Shown in pieces: positions 7,470-10,453 of a stretch of DNA of 10,453 bases. A model generated the notes under the pieces. It made no database searches. It was given only the letters and a program-made list of their open reading frames with translations, and had not been told where the DNA came from. Within the stretch, counting starts at the first letter, position 1. The number at the start of each line of letters is the position of its first letter. The position numbers were made by a program, and so were the translations under genes. Source of the DNA: Pedosphaera sp. (GTDB lineage: Bacteria; Verrucomicrobiota; Verrucomicrobiia; Limisphaerales; Pedosphaeraceae); NCBI GenBank assembly GCA_028293465.1, contig JAQGOT010000409.1, positions 1 to 10,453 on the forward strand. Direction: 5' to 3'.

Positions 7470-7868
7470 TCAGCCTGCGTTTTTCTGTTTGTCCTTCGGT
7501 CCATCTTTTGGTTGCGGTCCGTCCGACGTGCGGACGCGCACCGCCGAGACTCTACCCTCCTGAAACTCGATGCGAAGCCGCCAGTCGCTTGCCCCCAGCT
7601 CCGAGGGCATGGTGACAGCCCAGTTGGTCGGTTGATCAGCGATCAGCCGGAGGTCGTCTGTGCGGTGCTGCCAATAGGCAGACAAAACCTCAGGCTGGGA
7701 CGCTCCGACGCCGACGGTCTCGTAAAGCTGAAGCAGCATGGCCCGATTGTGAACTTTGCGTTCTGGAGAATGGAACACATCACCCGAAGCAAAGAACCAC
7801 CAACCGTAATAAGCGGCGGCCAGTGCAACGATGACCGAGAGGATGGTATGTGAACGCTTGAGTTTCAT
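7470..7868 (-). CDS. Small uncharacterised membrane-anchored protein
   Basis: 132 residues; no family recognised. A basic start (MKLKRSH) and a hydrophobic helix at about 8-27 (TILSVIVALAAAYYGWWFFA) give an N-terminal anchor or signal. The remaining 100 residues are mixed alpha/beta in character, with WAVTMPSELGASDWRLRIEF and GRVSAVRVRTSDG suggesting beta strands, and a Lys/Pro/Gly-rich polar C-terminus. The protein probably faces the periplasm. A 7-bp hairpin (7900-7918) lies in its leader. It has no visible Shine-Dalgarno. It is the most downstream of four small genes in the same direction. The hydrophobic start and coherent composition support a real gene, though function is unknown. Confidence 0.72.
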   Translation of the reverse strand: MKLKRSHTILSVIVALAAAYYGWWFFASGDVFHSPERKVHNRAMLLQLYETVGVGASQPEVLSAYWQHRTDDLRLIADQPTNWAVTMPSELGASDWRLRIEFQEGRVSAVRVRTSDGPQPKDGPKDKQKNAG

Positions 7869-7899
7869 AAAGACGTCGCAGGTAGGCTAACAGGCATTG

Positions 7900-7918
7900 G
7901 GCTGCATTTTTTGCAGCC
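7900..7918. other. Hairpin in the leader of the 7470-7868 gene
   Basis: GGCTGCA (7900-7906) and TGCAGCC (7912-7918) pair perfectly around a five-base loop (TTTTT on plus, AAAAA on minus). It ends 32 bases upstream of the minus-strand ATG at 7868. It may terminate read-through from the upstream small gene or act in the 5' leader; neither is shown by the sequence. Confidence 0.45.
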
Positions 7919-8006
7919 GATCGTGGCCGCATCGTCATAGATGGTTTGGAATTTTATTGGCCAGGTGCCGGGCTGATTGACGCGGCGTGGCGGTGGAACA
8001 GGCCGT

Positions 8007-8023
8007 GCCAACTGGCGGTTGGC
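8007..8023. other. Hairpin downstream of the 8061-8258 gene
   Basis: GCCAAC (8007-8012) and GTTGGC (8018-8023) are exact reverse complements around the 5-base loop TGGCG, starting 38 bases after the minus-strand stop at 8061. Terminator-like in position but without a T-run. The rest of the 192-base gap 7869-8060 shows only the second hairpin at 7900-7918. Confidence 0.35.
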
Positions 8024-8060
8024 TCCGGTACCTAAGCGGCACGCTCATAACCGCCTAAAC

Positions 8061-8258
8061 CTATTTGACCTCATCAGGCTCCCGAGTGCGTGCAAAATAG
8101 ATCACGTAGAGCCAAGACAAAATGCCCGCCAGAATCGCCCACAGGATGGAGCGGTTACGCTGCCATGAGCAGACGACCGCGATAACGGAACCGAGACCGA
8201 TGCCATCCTCGGCAATTGTCTGAGTTGTTTGAGAAGTGACTTGTGCAAGGAGGATCAT
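8061..8258 (-). CDS. Small two-pass membrane protein (65 residues), function unknown
   Basis: 65 residues with two hydrophobic stretches at about 18-32 (DGIGLGSVIAVVCSW) and 38-56 (ILWAILAGILSWLYVIYFA), joined by a short basic turn QRNRS, and an acidic/polar tail ending DEVK. The layout, with SW, LW and GILSWLYVIYFA, recalls small membrane proteins of the superinfection-immunity-like type, but the likeness is only in topology and I would not assign that family. The ATG is preceded by an A-rich run rather than a Shine-Dalgarno. Its stop lies 192 bases before the next small gene, and a 38-base repeat copy sits upstream of its start. The frame has normal coding composition; I think it is real. 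Confidence 0.7.
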   Translation of the reverse strand: MILLAQVTSQTTQTIAEDGIGLGSVIAVVCSWQRNRSILWAILAGILSWLYVIYFARTREPDEVK

Positions 8259-8341
8259 GTTTTTTTGATTTCAATTCCGCGAGTTAAATTTTCCAGCGTC
8301 CGTATACCGCGCCCAATGACCCAACTTGAATCGCGCCCGAC

Positions 8342-8394
8342 CGGCGACGTGAACCGTCTCGCGTCGCGGGACGGAACTGCCGAGTCATCGGCAG
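8342..8394. repeat. Dispersed repeat, copy 1, with adjoining hairpin
   Basis: Bases 8342-8379 match 8959-8996 at 35 of 38 positions in the same orientation, with the core GCGTCGCGGGACGGAACTG identical. The end of this copy runs into a perfect 7-bp hairpin, CTGCCGA (8377-8383) and TCGGCAG (8388-8394), with the loop GTCA. It lies 16 bases downstream of the stop of the minus-strand gene at 8411. The repeat is non-coding here; it probably belongs to a genome-wide intergenic family (inference from two copies in 1 kb). Confidence 0.85.
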
Positions 8395-8410
8395 CGGGCG
8401 GTGGGGTTGC

Positions 8411-8869
8411 TTAGGTGTTGCGGTTGCCGAGGTGAAAGATCTCCTCATGGTGATAACGTAGAACCCAAATGCCGCTGTCGGGCAGGACAAGAACATCGTC
8501 GGAAAGTGGGTAACAAAAATCGTCCCAGTGTGCTGTGAAGAACTCCCAACTCGTGCGAAGCGCTGTCTCGCGATTCCAGGACAGTGTGACCTGCTCGTTA
8601 AGGTTCGGAACCTGCGCGCGAAGCCAAGCACAGCCGTCAGGGATCGAAATATCGGCAGACTGGACACGCACGCTCGTGAAGTATTGCTGGTCGAGTCCCT
8701 CGCGAGGGTCGAATGAACGGGAGTCGTCGTGGATGCGTGCCGCCTCGGTAGACGAACACGGGTGCAAGCCTGCCAGCTCAGACTCCGAGAATAAGGCATG
8801 AGCCGGACTCGTCCAGCGCCAGATGAGCGGGAAGTTTGCGATGGCTGACTTTGAATGGCTCTCGTTCAC
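8411..8869 (-). CDS. Uncharacterised 152-residue soluble protein, possibly DUF2947-like
   Basis: 152 residues from a GTG start (MNESHSKSAIANFPLIWRW). No signal peptide or membrane segment, so it is cytoplasmic. It is rich in Trp (IWRW, LSWNRE, TSWEFF, AHWDDF, IWVLRY) and acidic residues. The C-terminal half, with a TSWEFFTAHWDDFCYPLSDD stretch followed by strands around DVLVLPDSGIWVLRYH and an end FHLGN, resembles my memory of the small DUF2947 family, in which a wHxFKRHWKNF-like motif is followed by a short beta hairpin. This is a tentative likeness without an alignment. The start is uncertain: the GTG overlaps by GTGA the stop of a short upstream frame. It is flanked on both sides by copies of the 38-base repeat. 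Confidence 0.72.
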   Translation of the reverse strand: MNESHSKSAIANFPLIWRWTSPAHALFSESELAGLHPCSSTEAARIHDDSRSFDPREGLDQQYFTSVRVQSADISIPDGCAWLRAQVPNLNEQVTLSWNRETALRTSWEFFTAHWDDFCYPLSDDVLVLPDSGIWVLRYHHEEIFHLGNRNT

Positions 8870-8958
8870 AGGATGCGCGTAGCGACGACTAACGAAAATA
8901 TGGGGAATCCGAAATTATTCATGATTGGCAAGGCCGGCGAAGCGGATTTCCAGGCCGA

Positions 8959-9024
8959 CGGCGAGGTGAATCGTCTTGCGTCGCGGGACGGAACTGACCG
9001 CGCCGTCCCGCTTTGGCATCGCCG
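8959..9024. repeat. Dispersed repeat, copy 2, folding as a long interrupted hairpin
   Basis: Bases 8959-8996 are the second copy of the 38-base repeat (35/38 identical to 8342-8379). Here it forms the left half of a larger inverted structure: an outer stem CGGCGA (8959-8964) with TCGCCG (9019-9024), and an inner perfect 9-bp stem GCGGGACGG (8983-8991) with CCGTCCCGC (9003-9011), loop of 11. It ends 22 bases downstream of the lipoprotein stop at 9047. The inner stem could also serve as a transcript end. There is no T-run after it on the minus strand. Confidence 0.85.
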
Positions 9025-9046
9025 ATTGCATTTGGATGTGGCGTGA

Positions 9047-9454
9047 TTATTTGACTTCCGGCTTTGGTAACTCTGGAACAGGGCCGAAATCAAAGAAAAG
9101 CTTCTTCGGAACTCTGTCCTCGGGTGTGAACCATCCCCCGGTGTGAAAGTCTTTGGTCTGCGGCTGTTGCCCCGACCTCACAGGGTAGGCAATGATCGTG
9201 TAATGATAGCTGCCGAAATTGTGAAACGTGCCATCCCTGTCGCCAAAGATTTTTAGCGTCATCGGCGCCTTGCCAACGGCCTCATTGTTCGCCTCGACCC
9301 TGGCCCCGGGATCGCTCGACTCAATCTCGACGTTATAGGCAATGGTGCCCTCCGGCCCTCGCTCGGGCTTTTGAACTTTATTGTTAGAGGTGGAACAGCC
9401 CGCGAGAACGAGAGCTGCGGCGAGTATTAGCGTCGATGCGGTTACGGTTTTCAT
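9047..9454 (-). CDS. Small lipoprotein with PEGA-like segment
   Basis: 135 residues from the ATG at 9454. The N-terminus MKTVTASTLILAAALVLAGC is a lipoprotein signal with lipobox LAGC and Cys20 as the lipidated residue, so it is membrane-tethered. This decides the start: the frame is open up to 9553, but an earlier start would bury the signal. After a polar linker, residues about 40-62 (SSDPGARVEANNEAVGKAPM) resemble the beginning of a PEGA-type surface beta domain, in which a short strand pair is followed by GxAPM/T. The rest is Gly/Tyr/Phe-rich, with a Pro-rich acidic end. Exact function unknown. The hairpin repeat copy 2 lies just after its stop. No Shine-Dalgarno is evident. Confidence 0.8.
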   Translation of the reverse strand: MKTVTASTLILAAALVLAGCSTSNNKVQKPERGPEGTIAYNVEIESSDPGARVEANNEAVGKAPMTLKIFGDRDGTFHNFGSYHYTIIAYPVRSGQQPQTKDFHTGGWFTPEDRVPKKLFFDFGPVPELPKPEVK

Positions 9455-9810
9455 ATTGTGGTTGTCTTGGCTGAGATGGTCGAAGGTGAGCCAACCTCCA
9501 ATCGCAACTGGTGGTCCGGAAAGCGGCTTGGCAGCGTGTTTGGACGGCGGCATCGTTGTGATTTTGTTCCCTTCATTGGCCGCACCTTATTCGCCCGTTG
9601 CGGCTTGGTCAATAACTGAACTCCTGCCCCGAAACCCCGGTTGCACTCCGCGTTGCTTCCATCACTTCAATTATCAGGACACATGCTTTTTCCTCCAAGG
9701 CCGTCCCCAAGTAAACGAGTAGATCAAAGTTGGAATCGCCGAAGAGCGGAGATGCTCGCCGGGGCTCGCCGCACGTTGCGCGAGAGTGGTGTGGGATGGG
9801 GTTGCGTTTA

Positions 9811-9874
9811 CCCCGGGTAGCCCTCTTTGAGTCGGGCAACCCGGGGCTTTGTTCCGCAACCCGCTTCGGGGTTG
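9811..9874. repeat. Two adjacent GC-rich hairpins (REP-like element)
   Basis: The first hairpin pairs CCCCGGGTAGCCC (9811-9823) with GGGCAACCCGGGG (9834-9846), 12 of 13 positions, around a 10-base loop. The second pairs CAACCC (9857-9862) with GGGTTG (9869-9874) around a 6-base loop. Two hairpins eleven bases apart sharing CAACCC/ACCCGGGG words in an intergenic region are the layout of bacterial REP/BIME elements. A direct repeat of GCTCGCCG lies just upstream (within 9750-9772). Whether the element recurs in the genome cannot be told from one window. Confidence 0.65.
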
Positions 9875-9885
9875 GGGACTGGGGG

Positions 9886-10010
9886 AAATCTCAAATGACA
9901 AATTTTCAAATTTCAAACGGGGGCGCGGGAGAATGTCCAAGGACCCCCTTCGGGAATTCCCAATGACCAAGGCCCAAGGCCCAAAGAAATCTCAAGCGCC
10001 AAATCTCAAG
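9886..10010. repeat. Low-complexity CAAA / CCAAGG tract
   Basis: The strand shown carries many short, imperfect units: TCAAATGACAAATTTTCAAA, then after a G-rich insert CAATGACCAAGGCCCAAGGC and AATCTCAAGCGCCAAATCTC. The units are 7-10 bases long with the shared core CAA(A/G). A 10-base palindrome GGGAATTCCC sits inside (9952-9961). It is clearly non-coding, and this style of tract is often dispersed between genes in large bacterial genomes. Confidence 0.65.
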
Positions 10011-10027
10011 GGGATGGGTTTTCTGGT

Positions 10028-10069
10028 GTTTTTAGGCCGTTTTTGCGAGGTTTTTGTTGGTTTTTAGGC
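10028..10069. repeat. T-rich tract with a repeated 10-mer
   Basis: GTTTTTAGGC occurs at 10028-10037 and again at 10060-10069, a 32-base period, within a T-rich run (10018-10080) that also has GTTTTTG and GGTTTTTG words. The strong T bias on plus differs from all surrounding genes. It could be leader DNA for the gene at 10150 or part of the repeat block. Confidence 0.5.
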
Positions 10070-10090
10070 GTTTTCTATTTCCTCGCAGAC

Positions 10091-10108
10091 CTTGCAAAGC
10101 TTGCAAAG
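10091..10108. repeat. Tandem 9-mer CTTGCAAAG x2
   Basis: Two exact, abutting copies of CTTGCAAAG. Together they also form a near palindrome around AGCTT, so they could act as a paired protein site 41 bases before the start of the right-edge gene. A two-unit repeat may be chance. Confidence 0.5.
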
Positions 10109-10149
10109 TGGCGTAGAAATGCGCGCCCGTTTTGTGGGACAACGGACGC

Positions 10150-10453
10150 ATGAAAGATGAAACTAATAATCAAAATCAGAATCAGAATACAAACCTGGTC
10201 CCGCATCCGGACTATGATCCGTCGATCAAGGCCACGCCCGAGGAGTGGGCCGAGGCCGAGCGGCTGCGCCGGCTGGAGGCCAGCGTCGCAGAAGAGGAGG
10301 AGCGCAAAGCGGCCAAGCACCTGGCCGACGAGTACCTGCCCGACCCCTACGAGGAGGACGGGACCAAGCGCATCTGGCATGACCGGCGGCGGGGCAAGAT
10401 CGGGCGGCTGCCCCGCGCGCTGCGGCTGGAGGTCAACCAGCGGCTGGTCCGGG
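10150..10453 (+). CDS. Gp27/DUF3486-like small protein, N-terminal part (cut by window edge)
   Basis: The frame opens at ATG 10150 and has no stop through the right edge (101 codons). It starts MKDETNNQNQNQNTN, an Asn/Gln-rich AT-rich leader, then becomes strongly GC-rich and acidic-helical (ATPEEWAEAERLRRLEASV; EEEERKAAKHLADEY), followed by a basic segment RRRGKIGRLPRALRLEVNQR. The phrase GKIGRLP..LR..VNQRL is what I recall from Gp27/DUF3486-type proteins (phage Mu Gp27-like, small-terminase or DNA-binding helix-turn-helix), which occur as many chromosomal copies in Verrucomicrobiota. That assignment rests on memory of the motif, and the diagnostic part lies beyond the edge. No good Shine-Dalgarno precedes the ATG. 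The repeat-rich non-coding stretch directly upstream fits a mobile or recurrent locus. Confidence 0.7.
   Translation, partial: MKDETNNQNQNQNTNLVPHPDYDPSIKATPEEWAEAERLRRLEASVAEEEERKAAKHLADEYLPDPYEEDGTKRIWHDRRRGKIGRLPRALRLEVNQRLVR

Larger units (their letters stand above)
9455..10149. other. Gene-free stretch made of repeat-like sequence
   Basis: Between the lipoprotein start and the right-edge gene no frame on either strand has a plausible start, ribosome site and protein-like composition. 9455-9735 shows no clear structure. 9736-9880 holds GC-rich hairpins, 9886-10010 a CAAA/CCAAGG low-complexity tract, 10016-10080 a T-rich tract and 10091-10108 a tandem 9-mer; these are listed separately. 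The promoter of the gene at 10150 should be near its right end, but I could not place convincing boxes. Confidence 0.6.

Noticed and set aside
7869..9046. Integron attC sites between the small genes
   Set aside because: I looked for RYYYAAC paired with GTTRRRY around the hairpins. Only near misses such as GTTAGCC (about 7886) and GTTAGTC (about 8887) occur, not paired with a complementary box after the preceding stop, and no integrase is present.
9730..10067. Two plus frames (78 and 72 codons) across the repeat block
   Set aside because: They only translate hairpin and low-complexity repeat DNA; no start signal or protein-like pattern.
9886..10108. CRISPR array
   Set aside because: Repeats are short, imperfect and unevenly spaced, with no constant-length repeat/spacer unit and no cas genes.
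10075..10380. 101-codon minus frame rich in Val, Leu and Gly
   Set aside because: Antisense to the right-edge plus-strand gene, which has a consistent charged, helical composition and recognisable motif.

Overview
The window looks like a chromosomal segment of a Verrucomicrobiota bacterium, probably of the Pedosphaera/Limisphaerales type. This is an inference from gene content: secreted beta-propeller proteins with a C-terminal module ending in an FYR motif, a Gp27-like small protein at the right edge, moderately high GC, weak or absent Shine-Dalgarno sequences at most starts, and intergenic palindromic and low-complexity repeats. No rRNA, tRNA, transposase, integrase or CRISPR array is visible.

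Left third (1-2496, minus strand): a tight three-gene operon. Transcription runs from a 328-residue protein with two membrane segments (1510-2496) into two SPFH/band-7 membrane proteins (340-1500, and 1-319 truncated by the window edge). The gaps are 9 and 20 bases. The arrangement recalls paired SPFH proteins such as HflK/HflC, with an unrecognised membrane partner.

Middle (2607-7287): a large secreted protein (propeller, Gal-binding-like domain and FYR-type C-terminal module; minus) is divergent from a manganese catalase (4548-5357, plus), which has the best ribosome-binding site in the window. The catalase is followed, after a perfect 11-bp hairpin, by a membrane-anchored monoheme cytochrome c (5468-6055, plus). 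A second secreted protein, a seven-repeat YCF48-like propeller (6031-7287, minus), converges on the cytochrome gene with a 25-base overlap and ends in the same kind of C-terminal module. Catalase and cytochrome may form an oxidative-stress or redox pair. The two propellers are probably cell-surface or extracellular.

Right third (7470-9454, minus): four small genes in one orientation, each separated by 150-200 bases: a membrane-anchored protein, a 65-residue two-pass membrane protein, a soluble 152-residue protein and a lipoprotein. Two of the gaps carry copies of one 38-base repeat (35/38 identical), each just downstream of a stop codon and each next to a hairpin. The spaced, one-direction layout resembles a cassette array, but I found no convincing integron attC sites.

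9455-10149 is a 695-base non-coding stretch of repeat material: GC-rich hairpins, CAAA-type low-complexity sequence, a T-rich tract and a tandem 9-mer. It is followed at 10150 by the start of a plus-strand gene with an Asn/Gln-rich N-terminus and a sequence resembling phage Gp27/DUF3486-type proteins. That gene runs off the right edge.
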